Positions 34,254-42,243 of a DNA stretch of 56,548 nt are shown here, one piece after another. Positions within the stretch are counted from its first letter, which is position 1; each line of letters starts with the position of its first letter. The notes below the pieces were generated by a model that was not told where the DNA came from, did no database searches, and worked only from the letters and a program-made list of their open reading frames with translations. Origin of the DNA: Longimicrobium sp. (GTDB lineage Bacteria; Gemmatimonadota; Gemmatimonadetes; Longimicrobiales; Longimicrobiaceae). A program made the translations under genes and the position numbers. The stretch is taken from the NCBI GenBank assembly GCA_036387335.1, contig DASVTZ010000029.1, forward strand, positions 1 to 56,548, in the 5' to 3' direction.

Positions 34254-34881
34254 ATGAAGATCGGGATCATCGGCGCGGGCAACATGGGCTCCGCCTTCGC
34301 GAAGCGCCTCGCGGCCGCCGGCCACCAGGTCAGCATCACGGCACAGGACCTCTCGCACGCCGAGCAGGCGGCCTCCAACGCGGGCGGCAGCGTGCGCGCG
34401 GTGCCTCCGGGCCAGATCGCCGCGGGTGCCGACCTGCTCATCCTCGCCACACCGTACACCGCGGCCGCCGAGGCGCTGCGCGGCGCGGGCGACGTGAGCG
34501 GCAAGACGGTGATCGACATCAGCAACCCGGGCAAGCCGGACTTCTCGGGCCTGCTGGTCGGCCTCAACACTTTCGGCGGCCGAGGAGATCCAGGAGGCGG
34601 TGCCGGGAGCGCGGGTCGTGAAGGCCTTCAACACCATTTTCGCGCAGGTGCTCGGCTCCGAGCCGGGCGCCGCGAGGCCCCAGGTGTTCTACGCCGGCGA
34701 CGACGAAGCGGCGAAGGAGGCGGTGCGCGGCCTCATCGAGAGCGCCGGGTTCGAGGCCGTGGACGCCGGTCCGCTCTCGAACGCGCGGTACCTGGAGCCG
34801 CTGGCGATGCTCAACATCCACTTTGGATACATGGCCGGCCGCGGGACCGGAATCGCGCCGGTCTGGATCTCGGTCGCCTGA
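34254..34881 (+). pseudogene. NADPH-dependent F420 reductase-type oxidoreductase, frameshifted at 34571
   Basis: The first frame starts MKIGIIGAGNMGSAFAKRLA (Rossmann GxGxxG), then LLILATPYTAAAEALRGAG and VIDISNPGKPDFSGLLVGLN, and then loses sense. The second frame carries on with PGARVVKAFNTIFAQVLGSE, VFYAGDDEAAKEAVRGLIES and LAMLNIHFGYMAGRGTG to 34881. One extra T in the TTT at 34571-34573 explains the change; removing it restores LNTSAAEEIQEAVPGARVVK, which is family-like. The protein would then be about 208 residues, normal for this family. Whether it is a real mutation or an artefact is open. It lies 51 bp after the VOC gene with AGAAAGAGG upstream, so it is part of the same operon. Confidence 0.75.
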
Positions 34882-35068
34882 CAGGAGCCTCAGCGTACTC
34901 CACGCGGGCAGTGACCCCCGCCGTGCGTGCCTGAAGGCCGCGACCACTCAGGGTTCCGATGCACTGGCCAGCTTCCCTCGTGAGGCGGCCAGTGCCACCG
35001 CCCACTACTCACGCGGGTCGCGCTGATGCGCCGATCCTCATCCAGCACTCCGCAAAGGAAGAACGACC

Positions 35069-35458
35069 ATGCAAGTGGAAGGCATCACCTGGCACGCCGT
35101 CACACTCGGCGATGAAAGGAAGTTCGCGGCGATGAAGAAGCTGGCGGCCGAGACGCTCGGTCTCACCCCCATGATGGAGATGCCGGGCGTCAGCGTGTTC
35201 TCGATGCCCAATGGCACCATTCTGGAGCTGTACCTGCCGGAGGCCCTGCCGCCCTTCGGCTACAATGAAGGCGGCGTCGCGTTCGGCTTCCGCGTGGACG
35301 ACATCGAGGCCGCGTCCCATGCGGTGGAGGCCGTCGGCGGCGAGCTGCTCGGCCAGATCAACCGCTTCCCGGAGATGGGGTACGCCTTCCGCCACTTCCG
35401 CGGACCGGACGGCCGGGTGTACGGGCTGAATGAGCAGAAGGCGCCGGCCGAGAGATAA
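35069..35458 (+). CDS. Single-domain VOC (glyoxalase-like) protein
   Basis: This 129-residue protein begins MQVEGITWHAVTLGDERKFA and continues KLAAETLGLTPMMEMPGVSV, FSMPNGTILELYLPEALPP, VAFGFRVDDIEAASHAVEAV and FPEMGYAFRHFRGPDGRVYG. This is the compact beta-alpha-beta-beta-beta repeat of the VOC fold, with a His near the start and a Glu in ILELYLP. The start is supported by AAAGGAAG. It follows the oxidoreductase gene after 187 bp without a gene, so it may have its own promoter. The enzyme activity is not predictable. Confidence 0.8.
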   Translation: MQVEGITWHAVTLGDERKFAAMKKLAAETLGLTPMMEMPGVSVFSMPNGTILELYLPEALPPFGYNEGGVAFGFRVDDIEAASHAVEAVGGELLGQINRFPEMGYAFRHFRGPDGRVYGLNEQKAPAER

Positions 35459-35582
35459 GGCCCCGTCCAGGCGGTCGATGGTAGATCCTCGGCGTGGCGT
35501 ATCGGACTCGTGAAAGCCCCCAGCAGGTCGCGGATGAGCGCGAGAGCGGTGCTGGCCAACCGGCGGACACGTTGGACGCTAT

Positions 35583-35795
35583 TCAGCTGCCGAGGCGCCC
35601 GGATCCCGCGGACGACCGAACGTCTTGGTCCCACGCGAGCGTGCTCTGCGCCGACGCGGTACTTCCCGTTGCGGCGAACGCGCACAGGACGACGGCGCCG
35701 GTGCCCGCAAGCCGAAGCAGCAGGCGCCGGCCGGCACTTCGGCCGGTGGATCCGTTCATCACCGCCCGACCGGCGGCACTCAGTATCGCGTTCAT
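35583..35795 (-). CDS. Small secreted protein (70 residues)
   Basis: ATG 35795 has a strong AGGAGAG site eight bases upstream. The product has a typical signal peptide (RRLLLRLAGTGAVVLCAFAA then TGSTASAQ) preceded by an unusually long polar N-terminus, and a short mature part (STLAWDQDVRSSAGSG). It follows the MFS gene by 59 bp on the same strand and probably shares its transcript. No family recognised. Short exported peptides in such operons are easily missed by gene finders. Confidence 0.6.
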   Translation of the reverse strand: MNAILSAAGRAVMNGSTGRSAGRRLLLRLAGTGAVVLCAFAATGSTASAQSTLAWDQDVRSSAGSGRLGS

Positions 35796-35854
35796 CTTGA
35801 CTCTCCTCTTGCAGTTACGCGGGAAAGACGATTCCGGGAATCGGTGCCGGTCTT

Positions 35855-37069
35855 CTACTTCGCTCGCGCCGCGCGCCAGCCCATCGCCGTGAGGAGCGCC
35901 GACGCACAGAGCGCGGCCGCGGCGACCGCGAAGGTGCTCTCGTATCCGCTGCCGTCGTAAATGAAGCCGCCCGCCGTCGCGCCCAGGGCGATGGCCAGCT
36001 GGACGACGGCCACCATGAGCCCGCCGCCGGCTTCCGCATCCTCCGGGAGCACCCTGCTCAGCCACGTCCACCACGCGACCGGCGCGGCCGTGCCGATCAG
36101 GCCCCAGCCGGCGAGCAGAACCGCGACGATCATCGGAGACGAGCCGAAAGCGGTGAGCGCCAGGGCGATGGCGGCCATCGCGAGCGGCATGGCGATGAGC
36201 AGGCTGTGGAGCCGCGTCCGCAGCATGCGCCCGATCAGCCAGGTGCCGAACAGTCCCGCGACCCCGGTGACCAGCAGCAGGAGCGAGAGCGTCGACACGC
36301 TGACCTGCGTGACCGTCTCCAGGAAGGGGCGCAGGTACGTGAACAGGGCGAACTGCCCCAGGAAAAACAGCGTGATCGCCGCCATCCCCATCGGCACCTG
36401 CCGCCGGCGAAGAACGCGGAAGACGGTGCCGCCGCCCGGCCCGCGATCCGACGGCATGGAGGGCAGGCTCGTCCACAGCCAGCCGAGGGTGAGCGCCGCG
36501 AGCGGCACCACGGCGAAGAAGGCGCCGCGCCACCCGACGTATTGGCCCAGGAAGCTCCCCAGCGGCGCGGCGATGGTCGTCGCCAGCGCGTTGCCGCCGT
36601 TCAGCAGCCCCAGCGCGCGCGGCACCTCCGCCTCCGGCACCAGGCGCATGACGGTGGCGGCCGACATCGACCAGAATCCGCCGATGACGACGCCGAGCAG
36701 CGCGCGCCCGGCCATGAAGACGGCGGCGTTGGGCGCGAGCGCCACCATCGCGCCCGACACCAGCATCAGCACGGCCAGCCACAGCAGCACGCGGCGCCGG
36801 TCGATCCCGCGGGTCGCCGTCGAGATGCCGAGGCTCGTCAGGACGGCGAAGATCCCCGAAACGGCGATGGCCTGCCCCGCGCCGCCCTCCGTCACGCGCA
36901 GGCCGGCGGCGATCGGCGTCAGCAGGCTCACGGGCATGAACTCGGACGCGATCAGCGTGGCCACGCACAGGGTCATGGCGAACACGGCGCCCCACGCGTG
37001 CGCCTGCCCCGCCCCTGCGCGCGCGCCGGGCACACCGTCGACATCCATCGTCGTGATCTGCACTGACAT
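35855..37069 (-). CDS. MFS efflux transporter, NepI-like (DHA1 family)
   Basis: This 404-residue protein has twelve predicted helices. The N-terminal pattern (LIASEFMPVSLLTPIAAGLR, then VTEGGAGQAIAVSG), the loop LLGVVIGGFWSMSAATVMRL, and IAAPLGSFLGQYVGWRGAFF closely follow the purine-nucleoside exporter NepI of E. coli as I remember it. So does GWGLIGTAAPVAWWTWLSRV in the second half. The substrate could nevertheless be a drug. GGAGGG precedes ATG 37069. It lies 27 bp after the SDR gene and is divergent, together with it, from the LysR-type regulator at 38008. Confidence 0.85.
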   Translation of the reverse strand: MSVQITTMDVDGVPGARAGAGQAHAWGAVFAMTLCVATLIASEFMPVSLLTPIAAGLRVTEGGAGQAIAVSGIFAVLTSLGISTATRGIDRRRVLLWLAVLMLVSGAMVALAPNAAVFMAGRALLGVVIGGFWSMSAATVMRLVPEAEVPRALGLLNGGNALATTIAAPLGSFLGQYVGWRGAFFAVVPLAALTLGWLWTSLPSMPSDRGPGGGTVFRVLRRRQVPMGMAAITLFFLGQFALFTYLRPFLETVTQVSVSTLSLLLLVTGVAGLFGTWLIGRMLRTRLHSLLIAMPLAMAAIALALTAFGSSPMIVAVLLAGWGLIGTAAPVAWWTWLSRVLPEDAEAGGGLMVAVVQLAIALGATAGGFIYDGSGYESTFAVAAAALCASALLTAMGWRAARAK

Positions 37070-37096
37070 CGAAATCCCTCCCTGGATGCGGGACCT

Positions 37097-37843
37097 TTAG
37101 AGCTCCTGGCTCGTGGGACGGAACAGGATCTCGTTGATGTCCAGTTCATCTGGCTGGCTGATCGCGAACGCGACGACTCTCGCAAAGGAATCGGCCGGTA
37201 CGCCGACCCCCCCGACGTAGTCCTGGTTCGCCTTCTGGATGTCCGACTCGGTGATGTGGTCGAGAAGCTCCGTCTTGACCGCACCGGGCGAGATGATCGT
37301 CGTGCGGATGTTGTAGGGCTTCACTTCCTGCCGAAGCCCTTCCGACAGGGCGCGCACGCCGAACTTCGTCGCAGAGTAGACGGCGGAGCCGCCAAAGAGC
37401 TTGTGGCCCGCCACGGACGAGAGGTTGATGATGTGCCCCGACTTCTGCTCCTTCATGTGAGGGAGCGCCGCGGCGATGCCATAAAGCACGCCCTTGAGGT
37501 TGACGTCGATCATCCGGTCCCATTCGTCGACCTTGAGGCGCTCCAGGGGCGAGAGCGGCATCACGCCGGCGTTGTTGATGAGAACGTCGATCCGGCCGTA
37601 CGCCTCCACGGCCGTATCCACCAGGCGCCGTACCTGTCCGCGGTCCGTGACGTCGGTCTCCACGGCGAGCGCCTTTCCTCCGGCGGACGTGATCTCCTCC
37701 ACCAATGCCTGGAGGCGCTCCCTCCGGCGCGCGCCCAGCACGACGGTGGCGCCCTGCGCGGAAAGGTGGCGGGCAGCCGCCTCTCCCATCCCGCTGCTGG
37801 CACCCGTGATCACGACGACCTTCGCTTCGATGCTGTTGCTCAT
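37097..37843 (-). CDS. Short-chain dehydrogenase/reductase (SDR)
   Basis: This 248-residue classical SDR has the cofactor motif [10 protein letters not shown] (residues about 14-23), NNAGVMPL, the catalytic Ser in IINLSSVAG, and [15 protein letters not shown] with Tyr and Lys. The Arg-rich GARRRERL after the second strand suggests NADP(H) preference. The C-terminus ([17 protein letters not shown]) is of the common type with unknown substrate. It is the first gene of a minus-strand operon with the MFS transporter and the small secreted protein. The divergent LysR-type gene, 164 bp away, is the likely regulator. Confidence 0.9.
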   Translation of the reverse strand: MSNSIEAKVVVITGASSGMGEAAARHLSAQGATVVLGARRRERLQALVEEITSAGGKALAVETDVTDRGQVRRLVDTAVEAYGRIDVLINNAGVMPLSPLERLKVDEWDRMIDVNLKGVLYGIAAALPHMKEQKSGHIINLSSVAGHKLFGGSAVYSATKFGVRALSEGLRQEVKPYNIRTTIISPGAVKTELLDHITESDIQKANQDYVGGVGVPADSFARVVAFAISQPDELDINEILFRPTSQEL

Positions 37844-38007
37844 ATCATCCCTCTGCTCGGAGTGTTGCGGATCCCCTTCGTGGTGACGGGCCCTGGATCA
37901 GAATCACGCGCGGCCCGGCGATCGCCCTTTCGGAGGATGAAGCTAGGAGAAAGATTGCAGCCGATAAACCGGACAGCGGTTCGCACCCTGATGCCTGCAG
38001 GTTCGCA

Positions 38008-38940
38008 ATGGTGGATGTAACGGACGGCGTGCCGGAGTTCGTGGCGGTGGTGGACGCGGGGGGATTCCGCGCGGCGGGACGGCGGCTGGGGGTGAGCGGG
38101 ACGGCGCTGAGCAAGACGTTACGGCAGCTGGAGCAGCGGCTTGGCGTAACCCTGCTCCTGCGGACCACCCGGAGCGTGCGGCTGACCGAGGCGGGGGACA
38201 CGTTCTACGCGGCGTCGCGCCAGGCGCTGGATGCACTGCAGGCCGCGGCGGAGGAGGTGGGGGAGCTGGCGGATGAGCCCCGCGGCACGATCCGGCTGAA
38301 CATCGCCGCGGGCGCGGACGGGTTCCTGCGCGGACCCGCGATCCCCGGGTTCCTGCAGGCGTACCGCGACGTTCATCTGGACATCATCGTCGACGAAACC
38401 TGGAGCGACATCGTGGCCGCCGGCTACGACGCGGGCATTCGGCTGGGCGAGGTCATCGAACAGGACATGATCGCCGTCGCGGCGTCCGGCCCGCAGCGGA
38501 TGGTGGTGGTGGGATCGCCGTCGTACTTCGCGACGCACCCCCGGCCGCAGCATCCGCGCGACCTGGCTGAACATGCGTGCATCCGATGGCGGCCGGGGCC
38601 GGATGCCCCGCCCTACCGCTGGGAGTTCACGGAGCCAGGCGGCCAGGACTTCTCCGTCTCGGTGCCGGGCCGGGTGATCGCCAACGATTTTTCGCTGATG
38701 ATGCGGCTCGTGACCGCGGGGCTCGGGCTGACCATCGGGATGGGGGACGGAGTGCAGCCCTACATCGATCGCGGGGAAGTCGTGGCCGTGCTGGAGGATT
38801 TCTGCCCGCCGTTCCCCGGCTACTACCTGTACTATCCCGCTCGTCGGCAGGCCTCCCCCGCCCTCCGCGCCCTCATCGACTACCTGCTCCCGGCACGCGC
38901 GATGCACCGCAAAGCCCCCATGGCCGAACGCCGGGGCTGA
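38008..38940 (+). CDS. LysR-type transcriptional regulator
   Basis: This 310-residue protein has the N-terminal winged helix (FVAVVDAGGFRAAGRRLGVS, GTALSKTLRQLEQRLGVTLL, RTTRSVRLTEAGDTFY) and a LysR substrate-binding domain (GTIRLNIAAGADGFLRGPAI, YDAGIRLGEVIEQDMIAVA, VTAGLGLTIGMGDGVQPYID). It belongs to the group that usually regulates a neighbouring divergent SDR or transporter. It is divergent from the SDR-MFS operon, and the 164-bp gap must hold its binding sites. I could not assign a single T-N11-A box with confidence. A strong terminator follows at 39005. Confidence 0.9.
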   Translation: MVDVTDGVPEFVAVVDAGGFRAAGRRLGVSGTALSKTLRQLEQRLGVTLLLRTTRSVRLTEAGDTFYAASRQALDALQAAAEEVGELADEPRGTIRLNIAAGADGFLRGPAIPGFLQAYRDVHLDIIVDETWSDIVAAGYDAGIRLGEVIEQDMIAVAASGPQRMVVVGSPSYFATHPRPQHPRDLAEHACIRWRPGPDAPPYRWEFTEPGGQDFSVSVPGRVIANDFSLMMRLVTAGLGLTIGMGDGVQPYIDRGEVVAVLEDFCPPFPGYYLYYPARRQASPALRALIDYLLPARAMHRKAPMAERRG

Positions 38941-39004
38941 CCGCTGCGGAACGGATCTGAGCCGCGGCCGTCGCGACCCCGGCAAACTGCATCGCCGGAT
39001 GTGA

Positions 39005-39042
39005 AAAGCGTGGGCGCCACGGGGGCGCCCACGCTTTGTTTT
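39005..39042 (+). terminator. Strong rho-independent terminator after the LysR gene
   Basis: A 14-bp stem (39005-39018 with 39024-39037, AAAGCGTGGGCGCC and its complement) closes a 5-base loop and is followed by GTTTTCT. The stem also starts with AAA, so it may work in both directions, ending the intact queG transcript as well. Confidence 0.85.
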
Positions 39043-39076
39043 CTCGACATTGAGCGCGAGTGCGCTTTAGCCCGGC

Positions 39077-40270
39077 TTATTCGCCGGCCGATGGCGGGAA
39101 TTGTCGTTCATTTCTGTTCTCGCCAGCGGCCGCCTCGATCTCCTCCCGCACCCACCCATCCTCCTCCACCTCCGCCCTCCCCCGCAGCGCCTGCCGCGCG
39201 GCCTCCGTGCCGATGCGGCCCAGCGCCCACGCCGCGTGCCCGCGCACCAGCGGCTCCTCGTCGTTCAGCGCGACGGCGAGCGCGGGGACGGCCTCGGGCG
39301 AACCCCAGTTCCCCAGCGCCACCGCAACGTTGCGCAGCAGCCCGCGCCGCTTCGTGCGCTTGACGGCGGAGCCCTTGAAGCGGCGCGAGAACTCTTCCTG
39401 GCTCATCCCCATCCACTCGATCAACGACGGCCCGTCCATCCCGTCGCGCGGAATGAAGGCGGGGTCGTGCGCGGGCTCGGCGAAGCTGTTCCAGGGGCAG
39501 ACCTCCTGGCAGATGTCGCAGCCGTAGATGCGGTTGCCGATGAGGGGCCGGAGGTCGCGGGGGATGGGGCCGCGCAGCTCGATGGTGAGGTACGAGATGC
39601 AGCGCCGCGCGTCCATGCGCGGGGCGCCCGTCTCGTCGCGCCCGAGCAGCGCGCCGGTCGGGCACGCGCTCAGGCAGCGCGAGCACGATCCGCAGTGGTC
39701 GCGCGTGAACGGCGCGTCGTACTCCAGCTCCACGTCGAGCAGCAGCACGCCGAGGAAGAAGTACGACCCGCGGCGCGGCTGGATGAGCATGGTGTTGCGC
39801 CCGAACCATCCGAGCCCCGCGCGCGACGCGAGCTCGCGCTCCAGCACGGGCCCGGCATCGACGTACGCGCGCCCGCCGAGCGGCGTCAGCTCGGCGTTCG
39901 CCCACTCCTGCAGGGCGATGAGGCGGTCCTTGAGCAGGTCGTGGTAGTCGTCGTTGCGTGCATAGCGCGCCACGATCCCCCGCGACGGATCCACCTCCCC
40001 GTCCTCCTCCCCGTGGTACCCGATCGCCACGACCACCGCCGAGCGCGCGCCGGGCACGAGCACGGCGGGATTGGCGCGCTTGGCGACGGCGTCTTCGCGG
40101 GCGAGGTAGGCCATATCGCCGTGCATCCCCTCCCCCAGCCACTGTCCATACGCCTCCGCATGCCCGGACGGCTGCACAGGCGCGACGCCTACCGCCTCGA
40201 ACCCCAGCTCCAGGGCACGTGCGCGGATGCGGTCGGTCAGCTCGGCGGGGGAAATCGGCGTCTGGAGCAT
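39077..40270 (-). CDS. queG: QueG, epoxyqueuosine reductase
   Basis: This 397-residue protein starts at ATG 40270 (MLQTPISPAELTDRIRARAL); longer in-frame starts would overlap the GxxExxY element. It has the QueG N-terminal domain with the catalytic-type Asp138 in YVDAGPVLERELASRAGLGW, and the ferredoxin-like cysteines C193-x2-C196-x2-C199-x3-C203 and C251-x2-C254-x3-C258. The C-terminus carries HEAT-like repeats (RNVAVALGNWGSPEAVPAL and GHAAWALGRIGTEAARQALR). QueG reduces epoxyqueuosine to queuosine in tRNA with cobalamin and Fe-S cofactors. This is the only intact copy; two 3' fragments lie at 30654 and 25148 in the same orientation, making its 3' part a repeated sequence. Confidence 0.93.
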   Translation of the reverse strand: MLQTPISPAELTDRIRARALELGFEAVGVAPVQPSGHAEAYGQWLGEGMHGDMAYLAREDAVAKRANPAVLVPGARSAVVVAIGYHGEEDGEVDPSRGIVARYARNDDYHDLLKDRLIALQEWANAELTPLGGRAYVDAGPVLERELASRAGLGWFGRNTMLIQPRRGSYFFLGVLLLDVELEYDAPFTRDHCGSCSRCLSACPTGALLGRDETGAPRMDARRCISYLTIELRGPIPRDLRPLIGNRIYGCDICQEVCPWNSFAEPAHDPAFIPRDGMDGPSLIEWMGMSQEEFSRRFKGSAVKRTKRRGLLRNVAVALGNWGSPEAVPALAVALNDEEPLVRGHAAWALGRIGTEAARQALRGRAEVEEDGWVREEIEAAAGENRNERQFPPSAGE

Positions 40271-40312
40271 GCGCGTGCTACACCCGTGCGTCTTGCGCGT
40301 GCCGGGGTATTT

Positions 40313-40351
40313 AACTGCAGGTGTCACGCGAAGGCGCAAAGACGCGAAGAA
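40313..40351 (+). repeat. Left inverted repeat of the GxxExxY element
   Basis: Positions 40325-40351 match the reverse complement of 40775-40801 with one mismatch in 27. The match continues outward to 40313 with three further mismatches in 12. The core contains CGCGAAGGCGCAAAG. Confidence 0.75.
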
Positions 40352-40372
40352 AGAACGAGGAGGGGAGAAATC

Positions 40373-40771
40373 GTGGAGATCGAGGAGATCATGAAGGAGA
40401 TTGTCGATGCCGCGTACAAGATTCACACGCGGATCGGCCCTGGGCTGTTGGAGAGCGTGTATGAAGTGGTGCTCGCGACGGCTCTGGAGCATCGTGGCCT
40501 CACGGTCGGCAGGCAGGTGCCGATTGCGATCAGGTATGAGGGTATTCAAATCGAAGAAGCTTTCAGAGTGGATCTTCTCGTGGAAAACAGCGTGGTTGTG
40601 GAGCTCAAGTCAGTCGAGAAGATGGCACCGGTGCATGCGAAGCAGCTGCTGACCTATTTACGGCTGATGGACCTGCGCCTGGGGCTGCTGATTAACTTCG
40701 GAGCGCCCACCCTTAAGGAGGGAACTCGTCGAATCGCGAATGCCTACGCTCCACCACGAGGTTTCCTTTAA
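40373..40771 (+). CDS. GxxExxY protein (PD-(D/E)XK-like nuclease fold)
   Basis: GTG 40373 is preferred because AGGAGGGGAG lies five bases before it; an in-frame ATG 40391 is also possible. The 132-residue protein shows IGPGLLESVYEVVL, the motif that names the family, followed by FRVDLLVENSVVVELKSVEK. The latter has the D...E-x-K pattern of PD-(D/E)XK nucleases. The end (HAKQLLTYLRLMDLRLGLLI, NFG) is typical. Function is unknown for the family. The gene fills a 500-bp unit bounded by imperfect inverted repeats, which suggests that gene and repeats move or are maintained together. Confidence 0.85.
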   Translation: MEIEEIMKEIVDAAYKIHTRIGPGLLESVYEVVLATALEHRGLTVGRQVPIAIRYEGIQIEEAFRVDLLVENSVVVELKSVEKMAPVHAKQLLTYLRLMDLRLGLLINFGAPTLKEGTRRIANAYAPPRGFL

Positions 40772-40774
40772 CTC

Positions 40775-40813
40775 TTCTTCGCGCCTTTGCGCCTTCGCGT
40801 GAGCCATGCAGTT
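40775..40813 (-). repeat. Right inverted repeat of the GxxExxY element
   Basis: Reverse-complement partner of 40313-40351; it begins three bases after the GxxExxY stop codon. No target-site duplication is evident outside the repeats. Confidence 0.75.
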
Positions 40814-40882
40814 CGCCGTCCTTGACGCCGCTCCGGCGCAGGCGCACCTTCCGCGCTCCTCGACCACCCGGAGCACCGGACG

Positions 40883-42028
40883 ATGCCAGACCAACACGCC
40901 CCGCACCCCGAGCTCGCCACGCAATGGCGCCGCGAGTTCCCGATCCTGCAGACCCACACCTACATGAACTCGTGCTCCCTCGGCGCGCTCTCCCGGCGCT
41001 CGATGGGGTACCTGGGCGAATACCAGGCGCTCTGGAACAGCATGGGCGCCTCCGCGTGGTACGAGCTGTGGCTGGGAAGGATCGCCGAGCTGCGCGGCCA
41101 CGTCGCGCGCATGTGGAACGCGCGGGAGAACGAGATCGCGCTCACCCCCAGCGTCTCCGCCGCGCTCTCGTCGGTGGCTTCCACCATCGACTACACGAAG
41201 CGCAACCGCGTGGTCGTCTCGGACCTGGACTTCCCCACCCTCGTCTACCAGTGGCTCGCGCGCCCCGAAGTCGAAGTGGTGCGCGTGCCCAGCGACGACG
41301 GCATCGGCGTGCCGCCCGAGCGCTGGGCCGAGTACGTCGACGAGCGCACCGCCATCGTCGCCACCAGCCACGTCTTCTACGGCACGGGATACGTGCAGGA
41401 GCTGGAGCCGATCGCGCGGGCGGCGCGCGGAGCGGGCGCGCTCTTTTTGGTGGATGGATACCAGGCCGTCGGCCAGATCCCCGTGGACCCGCGCGCCAGC
41501 GGGGCGGACGTGTACGTGGCTGGGCCCCTCAAGTGGCTCCTGGGCGGGCCGGGGCTCGCGTACCTCTGGGTCCGCGAGGAGCGCATCGCCGAGATGCGCC
41601 CCACCGTGACTTCGTGGTTCGGCGCGCGCGACCAGTTCTCCTTTCGTGTCGATGAGTACGAGCCGCGCGAGGATGCCGGCCGCTTCTCCCTCGGCACCCC
41701 CGCCGTGCCGACGGTCTACACGGCGCTGGGCGGAATGGAGATCTTCAAGGAAGCGGGCGAGCGCGCCGTCTACGAGCGCATCGCCGGGCTCACGGCGCAC
41801 CTCGTTGAGCTGCTCGAGGATGGCGGGTTCGAGCTGCGCATCGCGGACGAGGCGCACAGGTCAGGGATCGTGCTGCTGAAGCACGACGACGCGGCCGGCG
41901 CCGTCGCGCGCCTGGCCAAGCAGGGGATCGTCGTGGACCACCGCGCCGGCTACGTGCGCGTCTCGCCCCACTTCTACAACACCGAAGCGGAGAACGAGCT
42001 CACCGTCCGCGCGCTCCTGGAGGGGTGA
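40883..42028 (+). CDS. Class V aminotransferase-fold PLP enzyme
   Basis: This 381-residue protein has the SufS/kynureninase-like pattern: FPILQTHTYMNSCSLGALSR at the N-terminus, ALTPSVSAALSSVASTIDY, VVVSDLDFPTLVYQWLAR, IVATSHVFYGTGYVQELEPI, the PLP aspartate in ALFLVDGYQAVGQIPVD, and the Schiff-base lysine in VAGPLKWLLGGPGLAYLW. The C-terminal domain ends GYVRVSPHFYNTEAENELTV, typical of the class. The substrate (cysteine desulfuration, an amino acid, or another group) is not determined. It stands alone between the GxxExxY element and the pilus operon. Confidence 0.85.
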   Translation: MPDQHAPHPELATQWRREFPILQTHTYMNSCSLGALSRRSMGYLGEYQALWNSMGASAWYELWLGRIAELRGHVARMWNARENEIALTPSVSAALSSVASTIDYTKRNRVVVSDLDFPTLVYQWLARPEVEVVRVPSDDGIGVPPERWAEYVDERTAIVATSHVFYGTGYVQELEPIARAARGAGALFLVDGYQAVGQIPVDPRASGADVYVAGPLKWLLGGPGLAYLWVREERIAEMRPTVTSWFGARDQFSFRVDEYEPREDAGRFSLGTPAVPTVYTALGGMEIFKEAGERAVYERIAGLTAHLVELLEDGGFELRIADEAHRSGIVLLKHDDAAGAVARLAKQGIVVDHRAGYVRVSPHFYNTEAENELTVRALLEG

Positions 42029-42029
42029 C

Positions 42030-42068
42030 GTTCCCGGACGGGAACAGGGCATGTTCCTAAACGGGAAC
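42030..42068. promoter_or_regulatory. Two operator-like inverted repeats upstream of the pilus promoter
   Basis: GTTCCCGGACGGGAAC (42030-42045) and GTTCCTAAACGGGAAC (42053-42068) share the half-site GTTCC(C/T) with a 4-base centre, 23 bp apart (about two helical turns). A further half-site ATTCCC follows at 42071. They end 10 bp before the -35 hexamer, a position suited to an activator. Confidence 0.6.
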
Positions 42069-42078
42069 ACATTCCCAA

Positions 42079-42107
42079 TTGACGACGTGCCCGATCGAGT
42101 GTAACTT
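42079..42107 (+). promoter_or_regulatory. Promoter of the pilus operon
   Basis: TTGACG (42079-42084), 17-bp spacer, TAACTT (42102-42107). The first pilin gene starts about 135 bp downstream, leaving a long 5' leader without a gene. Confidence 0.55.
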
Positions 42108-42243
42108 ATTGCACCAACACGACTTGCACCGCACCACGGGGGTGGCATATCGGTTGCCCATGTCGCTGTCGGAACACGGAGCCGGCCGCCCAACGCGGAG
42201 CCCGCCCGATCCTGCGCCACCCCAAACCCCTCCTGGAGACCAC

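Noticed and set aside
39101-40372. Long plus-strand frame leading into the GxxExxY gene
   Set aside because: Most of it is antisense to queG. Only the part from GTG 40373, with a ribosome binding site, is protein-like.
40300-40830. Target-site duplication around the GxxExxY inverted repeats
   Set aside because: Flanking bases do not match as direct repeats; the similarity outside the core continues as inverted repeat instead.
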